Shown piece after piece: positions 55,514-64,000 of a stretch of 64,000 nucleotides of DNA. Source of the stretch: CAIYPG01 sp903864555 (GTDB lineage: Bacteria; Pseudomonadota; Gammaproteobacteria; Burkholderiales; SG8-39); the NCBI GenBank assembly GCA_947474715.1, contig CANJJT010000010.1:1-64000 (forward strand), in the 5' to 3' direction. The translations under genes and the position numbers were made by a program. The notes below the pieces were generated by a model that did no database searches, was not told the origin of the DNA, and saw only the letters and a program-made list of their open reading frames with translations. Position 1 is the stretch's first letter; every line of letters begins with the position of its first letter.

Positions 55514-56515
55514 CTAGTCCAGTTGCAGCTTGAGTGGCCGGATCACTCTTGCCCAGGCCTCGGCATCGCGCTTGATATAGCGATCGAATTCCTCAGGGGA
55601 TGCCGATGAGACAGCCACGCCACCGCTGGCGATGATCCTGGTCTGGAACTCCTGCGACGCGACCACCTTCACCGTTTCGGCATGGAGGCGATCTACCACT
55701 GGGCGCGGCAAAGCAGCCTGCCCGAGCAGGCCCCACCAGGTCTCGCCGACGATCGCCAGGCCTTGTTCCTTCAGTGTCGGAATATCAGGCGCACCGGGCA
55801 GCCGCTCGGCCGAGGTCACGCCCAGAATGTTGATCTTACCGGCACGGAATTGCGGCAGGGAGGTGGCTACGGCATCGAAATACAGCTGGGTCTGGCCTCC
55901 AATCAGGTCGGTGATCGCCTGCGCGCTGCCCTTATAGGGAATGTCGGTCATGGGTTTGCCGACAATCTGTTCCAGCATCTTGCCCAGCAGATGGGTGTTC
56001 CCGCCGGCACCCAGCGTGGCATAGTTGACCTTCTCCGGATTGGCGCGAATGTACTCGACCAGTTCCTTCGGATTCTTCGCCAGTACGCTGCGCGACACGC
56101 TAAGTGAATACGGCACGGTTGCCGCAAGCGAAATGGGGAAGAAGTTGTCTACCTTGTAAGGGACATTCTTGTACATCATCGGGTTGGTATAGAGCTGTCC
56201 AACGTGGATCATCAGCGTATAGCCATCCGCCAGCGCCGAGGCGACGGCGGCGGCGGCGATCATGGTGCTCCCCCCGGGCTTGTGATCGACAACGATGGTC
56301 TGCCCCAGGCTCTCGCCCATGCGTGTGGCGAGTATGCGCGCGATCAGGTCGGTGGTGCCCCCAGGAGGGTGCGGCAACACCAGCTTGACTGGTTTTGACG
56401 GATAGGCCTGGGCAAAGCCGGGCGAAGGGGCGACGGCCAAACCAGCCGCCACTGCAAGGGACAATGCACCGAAACCCCATGATCCTGCACGAACCACCTG
56501 TCGTTCTTGATTCAT
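55514..56515 (-). CDS. Bug/TctC-family periplasmic solute-binding protein
   Basis: 333 residues from ATG 56515 with GGAGGG seven bases upstream. Signal peptide with SLAVAAGLAVAPSPGFAQA. Ligand loops: YPSKPVKLVLPHPPGGTTDL, DHKPGGSTMIAAAAVASALA and ATLGAGGNTHLLGKMLEQ. Second of two adjacent receptors inside the acyl-CoA cluster; no membrane transporter subunits nearby. Confidence 0.9.
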   Translation of the reverse strand: MNQERQVVRAGSWGFGALSLAVAAGLAVAPSPGFAQAYPSKPVKLVLPHPPGGTTDLIARILATRMGESLGQTIVVDHKPGGSTMIAAAAVASALADGYTLMIHVGQLYTNPMMYKNVPYKVDNFFPISLAATVPYSLSVSRSVLAKNPKELVEYIRANPEKVNYATLGAGGNTHLLGKMLEQIVGKPMTDIPYKGSAQAITDLIGGQTQLYFDAVATSLPQFRAGKINILGVTSAERLPGAPDIPTLKEQGLAIVGETWWGLLGQAALPRPVVDRLHAETVKVVASQEFQTRIIASGGVAVSSASPEEFDRYIKRDAEAWARVIRPLKLQLD

Positions 56516-56591
56516 GATGAAACCCTCCATGTATGGTCTACCCACAAAACAATCTCTTCCAGAAACGTTCGTCCTGCCGCTTGCACCCGAA

Positions 56592-57485
56592 TCATCCGGT
56601 TCCCGGCGGTGCAATGAAGGCCGCAAGATGCCTCTCGACAAACGCCTCCCACCGCGTACCCGGTGCTCCAGTCACCTCGCGCACGGTATCGTATGCATGG
56701 TCAGCACGAAAACTGCCGCCAACCTGCAGTTGCACCACGCTCTCGGCCAATGCCGTTGCATAGGTCGACTCCATGCCGCCTCTCAGAATCGCCGGCAGGA
56801 ATTCCTCGCAGGGTCGCGCATCCACGCCATAGTTGGTTCCGGTCACCCGCGAAATGGTCGCCGCTACCTGCGCCATGGTGAGCACCTCCTCCGACAAGCG
56901 GTAGGCCTTGCCCGCATGCCGTTGCGGATTACCCAGCGCCAGGGCAGCCACCCGGGCAATATCCTCCACGTCGATCCAGCCGATCGGCGCCGAGCCGTAG
57001 TGGTGGCGCAGCACCCTTTTTTCCGGGCGCAGCCCGATGAGGATGTTCTGCATGAAGGCATTGGGCTGCAGATGGGTGAACCCCAGGCCCAGCCATTCGA
57101 TGTAGCTTTCGACATAGGCATGCCACACATAATGGGCAAGGCGGGTGCCTGGCTCGGCCAGCGCCCCCAGGTGCACCACATGCGCCACCCCGGCCCGCTT
57201 TGCCGCATCCAGCACAGTCTTGCTCTGCACCAGCATGTGCACACTGTATCCGGTAGCAAGAAAGAGGCGGTCGATCCCGGTCATTGCGGCCGCCACAGAA
57301 GCCGCGTCATCGAAATCCAGGTGCACTGTGACTACGCCCAGCGACTGGAAGTGGCTGCGCTGCTTCTCGTTGCGCGCCGAGGCGACCAGCCGCGCCCCGC
57401 CCACTGCCTGCAACGGCAACAGATGCCGCAGCACGGCAGAGCCCACCACGCCGCTCGCGCCGGTCACCAATATTGACGGGGGCAT
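56592..57485 (-). CDS. NmrA/atypical SDR-family NAD(P)-binding protein
   Basis: 297 residues from ATG 57485. N-terminal Rossmann motif ILVTGASGVVGSAVLRHLL, later LVASARNEKQRSHFQSLGV and DRLFLATGYSVHMLVQSK. The YxxxK of classical SDRs is absent, placing it with NmrA/TMR-like proteins that act as quinone reductases, redox sensors or epimerases. Its presence among acyl-CoA genes suggests a reductase step or a redox regulator; neither is shown. Confidence 0.8.
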   Translation of the reverse strand: MPPSILVTGASGVVGSAVLRHLLPLQAVGGARLVASARNEKQRSHFQSLGVVTVHLDFDDAASVAAAMTGIDRLFLATGYSVHMLVQSKTVLDAAKRAGVAHVVHLGALAEPGTRLAHYVWHAYVESYIEWLGLGFTHLQPNAFMQNILIGLRPEKRVLRHHYGSAPIGWIDVEDIARVAALALGNPQRHAGKAYRLSEEVLTMAQVAATISRVTGTNYGVDARPCEEFLPAILRGGMESTYATALAESVVQLQVGGSFRADHAYDTVREVTGAPGTRWEAFVERHLAAFIAPPGTG

Positions 57486-57575
57486 CGCATTCTCATTGAG
57501 TAGCAGTTCCCCGGACACTCTCGAGGGCCTGGCAGATGGTCAAAGGGAATCGACTGCCTCTCACTCAGCGATTTT

Positions 57576-58706
57576 CTAAACATCCAACTCGCACTCCTGT
57601 CGGGTAAAGGGAGCATAGCGCGCGCGCTGTACGGGGCTGCTCCCTAGCCACGCAGACAGGGTCAGTGCCCGCTTGAAATACAGGCCGATGTCGCAATCAT
57701 CGGTGGTGCCGATGCCGCCATGCAGCTGAATCGATTCGCGCGTGATGCGCAAGCACGCATCGTTGCAGCGGGCCTTGGCCCGCGCGATAATCCTCGTGCG
57801 CTCGTCTTTGCGAGGTTCCCGGTCCAACACCTCGGCCGCCTCAGCGGCAACCGCTGCCGCCAGTTCCTGCTGCATGAACAGGTCCACCGCCTTGTGCTGC
57901 AGCGCCTGGAAACTGCCAATGGGCTTGCCGAATTGCACCCGATGTCGCATGTATTCGGTGGTAATGTCGAGCGCGGCGCGCATGACGCCGACCATCTCGG
58001 CACAGGCCATCGCCGCCGCCTCGTCTATGGCGCGTTCCAGGGCCTGCTTACCAGCGCCAGCCATGTTCTCCTGAGGCACGGTGGCATTGTCGAGAGCGAG
58101 CATGGCACCAGGCGTCCCATCGGCACGCCATTGCATCTGCAATTTGAGGCCTGGCGTATCACGGGGCACCCAGACCAGCACCACGTCCTCCGCCCGCTTC
58201 GCGCTCACGACGAACCCTCCCGCCTCAGCAAAAGCCACAAACTGCTTTCCGCCTGTGAGTGAGACCAGACCCTTGTCCACCGTGGCCAAGGTCTGGATGG
58301 CTTGCGGATCAAGCGTTCCGGGCCTTTCCTGCCAGGCAAGGCTGGCCGTGATCGTACCCTCAGCAATGCCGGGAATCAGTTTTTGCTTCAAGGCTTCATT
58401 GTCACAATGAAGAATGGCCCGCCCTGCGAGCACTGCGCCTGGTACCAGCGGGTCTGCAATCAATCCCCGACCCAGTTCCTCCAGAATCACGCCCATGGCG
58501 GAAAAACCGGTTGCCGAACCGCCCAGCGACTCGGGAAAGAGCACGCCATTCCAGCCCAGCCCGGCAAACTGCGCGATCACGTCGCGGGCATGGCCCGGCA
58601 GCGTCTCGCGCATCTGGCGCAGCCGGCGATGGTCAGTGTGCTGGCGGGTGAACGTGCGCGCCTGGTCGCGCAGCAGGTCCAGTTCTTCAGCGGATGGTGC
58701 ATTCAT
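57576..58706 (-). CDS. Acyl-CoA dehydrogenase family protein, second subunit-like copy
   Basis: 376 residues. FAD-dependent fold: GWNGVLFPESLGGSATGFSAMG, then ITASLAWQERPGTLDP in place of the usual CxxTEP...S flavin loop, and ESIQLHGGIGTTDDCDIGLY, where the usual Trp-Glu after GGxGxT is Asp-Asp. These changes suggest a partner subunit or altered chemistry. It starts 13 bases after the other dehydrogenase ends; heteromeric acyl-CoA dehydrogenases of steroid and alicyclic pathways use such adjacent pairs. Confidence 0.88.
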   Translation of the reverse strand: MNAPSAEELDLLRDQARTFTRQHTDHRRLRQMRETLPGHARDVIAQFAGLGWNGVLFPESLGGSATGFSAMGVILEELGRGLIADPLVPGAVLAGRAILHCDNEALKQKLIPGIAEGTITASLAWQERPGTLDPQAIQTLATVDKGLVSLTGGKQFVAFAEAGGFVVSAKRAEDVVLVWVPRDTPGLKLQMQWRADGTPGAMLALDNATVPQENMAGAGKQALERAIDEAAAMACAEMVGVMRAALDITTEYMRHRVQFGKPIGSFQALQHKAVDLFMQQELAAAVAAEAAEVLDREPRKDERTRIIARAKARCNDACLRITRESIQLHGGIGTTDDCDIGLYFKRALTLSAWLGSSPVQRARYAPFTRQECELDV

Positions 58707-58719
58707 CGAAAACTTCTCC

Positions 58720-59886
58720 TTACGAGGGCAGATTCAGCACGCCCTTGGCCATGATATTGCGCTGGATCTGGTTGGACCCGCCGTAGATCGTCCAGGACCT
58801 AGCCTCTAGAAACGGATAGAGCAGTTCGATCGACTCGTCCCCGAACTGCACATCCCCCATCAGGCCACCGCACTCATCAGCCGTTTCCATCATCAGTTCA
58901 CCCACGCGCTGGCAGGTTTCAGTGGCCCATACCTTCAACAGGGAGGCTTCCGGCCCCAGCGGCTTGCCGTCCTTGAGCGTTCGGGCCATGCGCTCATAGG
59001 CCGAATTGAGATCCATCACATCGAAGGTGATCTGCGTCAGACGGTCCACGAAGGCCGGGTCCTCCAGCTTGCCGGTGAGCCTGGCAATGCGGCGAAGCTT
59101 GAACAGGAAAGTCATGGACTGTCGCGACGACCCCGAGAACAGGCGCTCGTAACCCAGCTGCGCCCGTGCCACGTTCCAGCCGTTGTTGATTTCGCCCACG
59201 AGATTGCGCACAGGCGTGGTGGCATTGTCGAAGAACACGGCGCACTGCTCTTCCTGCATGTTGAGGCTCTTGAACGGGCGCACGGTGATGCCCGGCTGGC
59301 GCATGTCCACCAGTAGGAAGCTGATGCCCGCCTGTTTCTTCACCGATTTGTTGCTGCGCACCAGCATGAAAATGTGGGTCGCATCGAAGGCTGAACTGGT
59401 CCACAGCTTCTGACCGTTGATCACGAACTCGTCGCCACGCAGTTCCGCCTCGGTGCGCAGGCTTGCAAGGTCGGAGCCGGCATTCGGTTCGGAATAACCC
59501 TGGCACCAGGTGTGTTCCCCGGCAAGGATTTTGGGCAGGTACTCCTCGCGCTGCGCGTCGGTGCCCTGCAGTATGAGGATCGGGGCGAGCGTGTTGACTC
59601 CCGAGTCCCTCAGCCGGGGGCAGCCCAGACGCTCCATCTCCTCGACATAGATGAGGTACTTGGAGGGCGACAGCTCCATGCCGCCGTATCGGCGCGGCCA
59701 TACCGGCGCCAGCCAGCCGGCCCGCGACAGGTGCAGATACCAGCCACGGGATTCAGCCGCTCTGGGGCGGAGCCTGGCATTGCGAAGCTCCTGCGGGCAC
59801 TGGTCGAACAAGGCCGCAGCCCTGTCGCGAAATGCCTCGTCCGACAATACATTCCAGTCGGTATCCACATGCGCGAACTGCATCAC
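58720..59886 (-). CDS. Acyl-CoA dehydrogenase
   Basis: 388 residues (ATG 59886 or 59883). Canonical flavin motifs: CQGYSEPNAGSDLASLRTEA, INGQKLWTSSAFDATHIFMLVR and the C-terminal SWTIYGGSNQIQRNIMAKGVL, where the frequent Glu of GGSNEIQ is Gln. Introduces an alpha,beta double bond in an acyl-CoA, passing electrons to ETF. Closely followed by a divergent homologue, implying a functional pair. Confidence 0.92.
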   Translation of the reverse strand: MMQFAHVDTDWNVLSDEAFRDRAAALFDQCPQELRNARLRPRAAESRGWYLHLSRAGWLAPVWPRRYGGMELSPSKYLIYVEEMERLGCPRLRDSGVNTLAPILILQGTDAQREEYLPKILAGEHTWCQGYSEPNAGSDLASLRTEAELRGDEFVINGQKLWTSSAFDATHIFMLVRSNKSVKKQAGISFLLVDMRQPGITVRPFKSLNMQEEQCAVFFDNATTPVRNLVGEINNGWNVARAQLGYERLFSGSSRQSMTFLFKLRRIARLTGKLEDPAFVDRLTQITFDVMDLNSAYERMARTLKDGKPLGPEASLLKVWATETCQRVGELMMETADECGGLMGDVQFGDESIELLYPFLEARSWTIYGGSNQIQRNIMAKGVLNLPS

Positions 59887-59941
59887 TCCTCCTTCTTTTG
59901 CTGCGCCCGCCCAGCCCGCTTGCGGACGCGGTCAGCGGACA

Positions 59942-62113
59942 TCAGTCCCGGTCAGCAACAGGGGCGGCCTTTGCCTTCACAATCAGTGCATCCACGGCAA
60001 CGAGTCTGGAGCCGGAACAAATGACCGGGTTGACATCGATTTCCTCGATCACTTCGGCGTGATCGGCGATCAGTTCAGACATGCGTGAGATGATGTCGGC
60101 CAGCCGCAGCTTGTCGACCGGGGCGATGCCACGAAACCCGTCCAGCACCTTGCGCGCGCCGATGTTCCCGATCATGACCATGGCCTGGTCGCGCCCCACC
60201 GGCGCCAGCTCGACGACAACATCCCTGAGGACTTCCACGAAAATTCCGCCAAGACCGACGAGTATCAGGGGGCCGAATACGGGGTCCACGCGGGCACCCA
60301 CCATCACCTCGACACCATCGGGGGCCATTTCCTGCACCAGCACACCATTGATTCTGGGCGGCGGTGTGATCCTCCCGGCCCGCGCCATGATGTCCTCATA
60401 GGCCTCGCTGATTTCCTGACTGGATTGAAGATTGAGCCGCACCAGTCCGGCATCGGACTTGTGCAGGACATCTGGCGATTCGATCTTCAACACCACCCGC
60501 GATTGCCGGCCCTGGGCCCAGGCCACCGCCTCTTCGACCTTGTGCACGAGCACTTCATCGGTGACGGGCACGCCATAGAGCTGCAGCAACTGCTTCGACT
60601 CGCGCTCGGTCAGGTTGCTGTTGGGGGATGCCTCGATCATGCGTCGTCCCTGGCTTGCCGCGTCCGCGGAAACGGTGCGAACGGCAGGCGCCCGGGTCCT
60701 TACACCCACCACCCGCTCGCTCCAGCGATGCCATGCGGCTACGGCCTGCATGCAGGCGTCCATGGAGTGGAACACCGCGATGTTCTCGTCGGCCTCCAGT
60801 TCCTCGCTGCCCCAGCCGCTGTGCCAGTCGCTCACCCACACCGCGAGGGCGATTTTGCCGTAGTCCCGGGCTGCCTTGCCAAATTCCGTGATGAGATTGC
60901 CGGCACTCTTCTTCGCATAGAAAAAGGGCAGCGCCACCGCGCCATACTCGGGCGCCTCGAACATGGCCCGGATGCAGTTGACCAGCATCATCGGGTTGCT
61001 GCGCACCTGCGCCGTGACATCACAGGGATTCCTCGCTGCGCCAAACTCGGGCACCAGCTCATCCAGCCTGGCCTGCAATACAGGCCCCGGCTGCGGCATG
61101 GGCACCCCACGCGCCTCGGCCTGGTCGGCTGCCAGCACGGCAAAACCACCTGAGGAAGAGACGGCGGCGACACCACGCGCCTTGGGCATCCCCGCCTTGG
61201 CAAAGAAAGCGGCCGTCTCCACCAGCGTGTGGTAATCGGGCACCACCACCGCACCCATCCTTTCCAGTGCAGCCATGTACCCGGCACTCGACGCAGCCAG
61301 CGACCCGGTGTGCGACACGGCGGCCGTGGCACCCTCGCTCCCGGAGGCGAACTTGAAGGCGATCAGCGGCTTTCCGGCACACAGCGCCCGCTCACCAGCC
61401 TCGATCAGCCGGGCAGGATTCTCCACTCCCTCGAAGGCCAGCGCAATGGCGCTGCAGGCGTCATCATCCACAAGATAGCTGACCAGATCTGCAACATCGA
61501 CATCGCAGGAGTTCCCGGCCGACAGTGAATGGCTGATGGCCACGCCCCGATTGACCGACTGGGTGAGTGCATTGCACACGCCGCCTGACTGGCTGACGAT
61601 GCCGATCGCACCCTTGTTGATCCGCGCATAGCGAACCTCGGGTGTGAAAGATAGAGAGAACCGCCGCTGGTGGTGGATGATGCCGATCGAATTGGGACCG
61701 ATGATGCGAAGCCCGGTGCGCCGCGCGATGTCGGCCAGACGCTGCTGCTCGGCAATGCGGTCCGGACGACCTGTTTCGCCATAGCCAGCGGCGTAGATCA
61801 CGACCCCGCCCACGCCCAGCGCAGCACACTCCTCGACCAGCGGCTCGACCGCCTCCCGGCCCACCGTGATCACCACACAATCGGGCACCGACGGCAGCGA
61901 GGAGAGCGACGGATGGCAGATGCGCTCGCCGATCCGGTCGTACTTGGCGTTGACCAGGAACACATCGCCGTCGAAGGTGGTGAGGTTTTCCATGGACGAA
62001 CCGCCGAAGGAATTCGACTTCGGCGTTGCGCCGACAATGGCAACACTGCGCGGGTTCAGAACCCTTTCAAGATCCCCTCGACGATAGGTGTTGCGTCGGC
62101 CCTGCAGGATCAT
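59942..62113 (-). CDS. Acetate-CoA ligase-like ADP-forming acyl-CoA synthetase
   Basis: 723 residues with all domains in one chain. N-terminal CoA-binding LNPRSVAIVGATPKSNSFGG, then succinyl-CoA-ligase-like domains with IVSQSGGVCNALTQ and the phospho-His loop AVSHTGSLAASSAGYMAAL. The C-terminal ATP-grasp domain has YGVPVTDEVLVHKVEEAV and VLKIESPDVLHKSDAGLVRL, followed by VLVQEMAPDGVEVMVGARVD and GPLILVGLGGIFVEVL. Activates a carboxylic acid to its CoA ester. It probably starts the pathway encoded by this minus-strand cluster. Confidence 0.9.
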   Translation of the reverse strand: MILQGRRNTYRRGDLERVLNPRSVAIVGATPKSNSFGGSSMENLTTFDGDVFLVNAKYDRIGERICHPSLSSLPSVPDCVVITVGREAVEPLVEECAALGVGGVVIYAAGYGETGRPDRIAEQQRLADIARRTGLRIIGPNSIGIIHHQRRFSLSFTPEVRYARINKGAIGIVSQSGGVCNALTQSVNRGVAISHSLSAGNSCDVDVADLVSYLVDDDACSAIALAFEGVENPARLIEAGERALCAGKPLIAFKFASGSEGATAAVSHTGSLAASSAGYMAALERMGAVVVPDYHTLVETAAFFAKAGMPKARGVAAVSSSGGFAVLAADQAEARGVPMPQPGPVLQARLDELVPEFGAARNPCDVTAQVRSNPMMLVNCIRAMFEAPEYGAVALPFFYAKKSAGNLITEFGKAARDYGKIALAVWVSDWHSGWGSEELEADENIAVFHSMDACMQAVAAWHRWSERVVGVRTRAPAVRTVSADAASQGRRMIEASPNSNLTERESKQLLQLYGVPVTDEVLVHKVEEAVAWAQGRQSRVVLKIESPDVLHKSDAGLVRLNLQSSQEISEAYEDIMARAGRITPPPRINGVLVQEMAPDGVEVMVGARVDPVFGPLILVGLGGIFVEVLRDVVVELAPVGRDQAMVMIGNIGARKVLDGFRGIAPVDKLRLADIISRMSELIADHAEVIEEIDVNPVICSGSRLVAVDALIVKAKAAPVADRD

Positions 62114-62214
62114 GGCCGCCGCTCCGCGTGTGTCGACGCCCCGATTGCAGGGACATCGGGGGCACTGCCTGCGGCAACCTTGCCATGGTCAATCCCTTCA
62201 ACCGCCACGCTCAA

Positions 62215-63195
62215 CTAGTTGTCTCCCTGGAACTCGATCTTCGAATCCTTGATGACCTTGGACCAGAGGTCATAGTTGAACTTCAGTACTTTGGCCAGAT
62301 CATCTGCCGATCCGGTAACTGGTGAAACGCCAACCTTGTTCATCTGCTGCAGCGTGGAAGGCAGCTTCACCACCGCCTGGATATCGGCATTGAGACGATT
62401 CACCAGAGCCGGTGGAATGCCCTTGGGGCCGGCAATCCCATAGAAACTAGGCGCATAAAAATCGGGCTGCCCCGATTCGATCACCGTGGAAATGTCCGGC
62501 GCAAGCGGCGAGCGGGCGAGCTCAGCCACCGCGATCGCCCTCAGCTTGCCGGTGCGCACCAGGGGCAGCGAGCTGCCCACCGAATCCCAGCGCATGTGCA
62601 CGACGCCCCCCAGCAGATCGGTCAGGGCCTGGTTGGAACCCTTGTAGGGGATGGCGAGAATGTTGGTCCCTGCACGGGCGTTGAACAGCTCGCCGATCAG
62701 GTGGGCTGGTCCGCCGACGGCCGTCACTGCATAGCTCAGCTTTCCCGAATTCGCTCGGGCGTAGCCGATGAGGTCGCGAATGTTCTGTATGGGCAGGGAA
62801 TTGTTCACCACCAGCATCAGCGGTGAATCGGACACCTGGGCAATCGGGGTCATGATGGTATTCGGGTCCGGCAGCTTCTTCAGCGCCGCACGCGAAGCGT
62901 TCGTCGCGAACACGACCATGAGGGTGTGGCCATCCGGCGGAGACCTGAGCACGAAATCCACCCCGATGTCGGTACCGCCTCCAGGCCTGTTGTCGATGAC
63001 AACCGACTCCTTGTAGCGCTCGCGCAGCCCTTCGCCGACGATGCGTCCTACGAGGTCAGTGGCCCCGCCAGGCGAAAATGCCACCACAATGCGCACCGGC
63101 CGGTTCGGAAACAGCCGTTCCTGTGCAAATAGTGCCGGAGCAGCCAACATACCGGCCAATAGCGTGATGACTCGCAGTCGATGACTTTGTCTCAC
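62215..63195 (-). CDS. Bug/TctC-family periplasmic solute-binding protein
   Basis: 326 residues. Start chosen at GTG 63195 because GGAGGAG lies at ideal spacing; the in-frame ATG at 63234 lacks a site and would give a polar prefix. Signal peptide VITLLAGMLAAPALFAQ. Ligand loops: FPNRPVRIVVAFSPGGATDL, DNRPGGGTDIGVDFVLRSP and ILAIPYKGSNQALTDLLGG. First gene of the minus-strand acyl-CoA cluster. Confidence 0.9.
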   Translation of the reverse strand: MRQSHRLRVITLLAGMLAAPALFAQERLFPNRPVRIVVAFSPGGATDLVGRIVGEGLRERYKESVVIDNRPGGGTDIGVDFVLRSPPDGHTLMVVFATNASRAALKKLPDPNTIMTPIAQVSDSPLMLVVNNSLPIQNIRDLIGYARANSGKLSYAVTAVGGPAHLIGELFNARAGTNILAIPYKGSNQALTDLLGGVVHMRWDSVGSSLPLVRTGKLRAIAVAELARSPLAPDISTVIESGQPDFYAPSFYGIAGPKGIPPALVNRLNADIQAVVKLPSTLQQMNKVGVSPVTGSADDLAKVLKFNYDLWSKVIKDSKIEFQGDN

Positions 63196-63244
63196 AGGAT
63201 CTCCTCCAGGCCAAGTGTGGATCTCATCCGACATACCCTCACAT

Positions 63245-63330
63245 TGCGACGCAACAATTTCGCGGGGTCGTCGAACTGCCCACATCGTATGTTTTTATAC
63301 TATTATTAAAACAAGCACCCTGTCAAAGCA
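63245..63330. promoter_or_regulatory. AT-rich divergent promoter region
   Basis: Between the divergent TctC (-) and crotonase (+) genes. The segment from 63286 is strikingly AT-rich in this GC-rich window (CGTATGTTTTTATACTATTA), with a GTAT...ATAC dyad and TATACT (63296-63301) as a plausible -10 for the plus strand. No good -35, so an activator may be needed. No regulator gene adjoins it in the window. Confidence 0.45.
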
Positions 63331-63432
63331 TCAGACGGGGAATGACATGATGCAGGCTGCCTCATTCAGCACAGACTATGCTGTCCTCAAGCAAACCCGG
63401 CGCATGCAAACGCGCCCCCCTGATCGGAGTGC

Positions 63433-64000
63433 ATGGTGGGAGTCCGAGTAGAGCGGGATGGGCCAGCCTGTCTGGTAATCCTCGACTGGCCGGAGCGCAA
63501 GAATGCGCTGGGGCCTCAGGATGCCGATGCCATTTCACAGGCATTGCAGCAAGCGACTTTGGCCCCGGATGTTCATGGCGTAGTGCTCACCGGCGAAGGC
63601 GCCTTCTGCGCAGGCGTGAATCTCAAGGACACGCTAGAGCGCGCCGCCATGTCGCCCGAGGAACGCCGCCAGATGGTGTACCGCAGTTTCCAGGGATTGA
63701 TGCGGACACTGATCGCGGTGCCGGTGCCCACCATCGCCGCCATCGACGGCCCGGCCGTGGGCTCCGGATTCGACCTGGCGCTTGCCTGCGACAGCCGCTT
63801 CATCGGACCAGCCGGCTGGTGCATGCAGGGCTGGGGCCGGCTCGGTTTCGTCCCGGGCACGGGCGGTGAACTGCTGATGCGCAGACTCGCCCCCAATGCC
63901 CTGTGGTCCTTGCTTGAGGCTCAGCCCCGCATTGGGGCCGATCTGGCCGAGAAGCTGGGACTGGGCGAGGCAAGCGGTGAGATGAGCGCGCGGCAACGGG
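63433..64000 (+). CDS. Enoyl-CoA hydratase/isomerase family protein (3' end cut by window)
   Basis: Starts at ATG 63433 with CGGAG upstream and runs open to the window end (189 codons). Crotonase segments: LTGEGAFCAGVNLKD and AAIDGPAVGSGFDLALACDSR form the oxyanion hole; the first hydratase Glu is Asp (GSGFDLA) and the second is Trp (QGWGRLGFVPGTGG), so simple hydration is doubtful. Divergent from the acyl-CoA cluster and probably part of the same pathway. Confidence 0.88.
   Translation, partial: MVGVRVERDGPACLVILDWPERKNALGPQDADAISQALQQATLAPDVHGVVLTGEGAFCAGVNLKDTLERAAMSPEERRQMVYRSFQGLMRTLIAVPVPTIAAIDGPAVGSGFDLALACDSRFIGPAGWCMQGWGRLGFVPGTGGELLMRRLAPNALWSLLEAQPRIGADLAEKLGLGEASGEMSARQR

Noticed and set aside
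63215..63346. Upstream part of a 78-codon open frame before the terminal crotonase
   Set aside because: No start with a ribosome site and it crosses the AT-rich promoter region.

Overview
The window is a 64 kb GC-rich chromosomal segment. It most likely comes from a betaproteobacterium of the Burkholderiales (Alcaligenaceae/Comamonadaceae-like). Three observations support this: the mreBCD-mrdA-rodA-rlpA and dacA-dat-ybeD-lipB-lipA gene orders, six orphan Bug/TctC periplasmic receptors without their TctA/TctB membrane partners, and several CoA-thioester catabolic genes. This assignment is inferred from gene content, and no 16S or tRNA gene was seen.

Layout. (1) 1-8877 (+): cell-elongation operon mreB(partial)-mreC-mreD-mrdA(PBP2)-rodA, then two tandem rlpA paralogues and a lipoprotein metallo-beta-lactamase-fold hydrolase, many with overlapping or nearly abutting ends. 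(2) 9097-11998 (-): two paralogous family-2 glycosyltransferases with a TctC receptor gene between them. (3) 12382-16932 (+): dacA, a D-amino-acid-type aminotransferase preceded by a coupled 20-codon ORF, ybeD, lipB, lipA. (4) 17291-31803: fatty-acid desaturase, small membrane protein, TctC plus a divergent iron-ADH-fold protein, family III CoA-transferase, a giant DUF748/AsmA-like protein, a zinc-ribbon membrane protein with HEXXH, a single-domain response regulator, a TorF-like porin remnant, an Asp/Glu-racemase-fold protein and TctC. (5) 31999-36431: divergent frmA/gloB pair, pilT, luciferase-like monooxygenase. (6) 36505-49819: glucokinase and a full glycogen cluster (glgC on +; glgA-glgP-glgB-glgX-malQ on -). 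(7) 50405-52198 (+): transglutaminase-like protein and an alpha/beta hydrolase lacking its nucleophile Ser. (8) 52242-63195 (-): a ten-gene acyl-CoA catabolic cluster with three TctC receptors, and a divergent crotonase cut by the window end.

How the genes work together. Regions 1 and 3 build and trim peptidoglycan and make lipoate. Region 6 can make ADP-glucose, polymerise and branch glucan, then debranch, phosphorolyse and recycle it; only phosphoglucomutase is absent. Region 8 encodes uptake receptors, an ADP-forming-type acyl-CoA synthetase, two acyl-CoA dehydrogenases, crotonases and a PrpD-like enzyme, consistent with degradation of an unknown carboxylic acid.

Most unusual structure: an intergenic palindromic repeat family (8971-9057, 17006-17228, 49972-50226, degraded copy 21724-21790). 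It has a constant hairpin next to a variable 15-17 nt hairpin whose arms change together between copies. Several enzymes also appear to have lost canonical active-site residues (iron-ADH, alpha/beta hydrolase, racemase fold, crotonases). No CRISPR, prophage, intact insertion sequence, tRNA or rRNA was seen.
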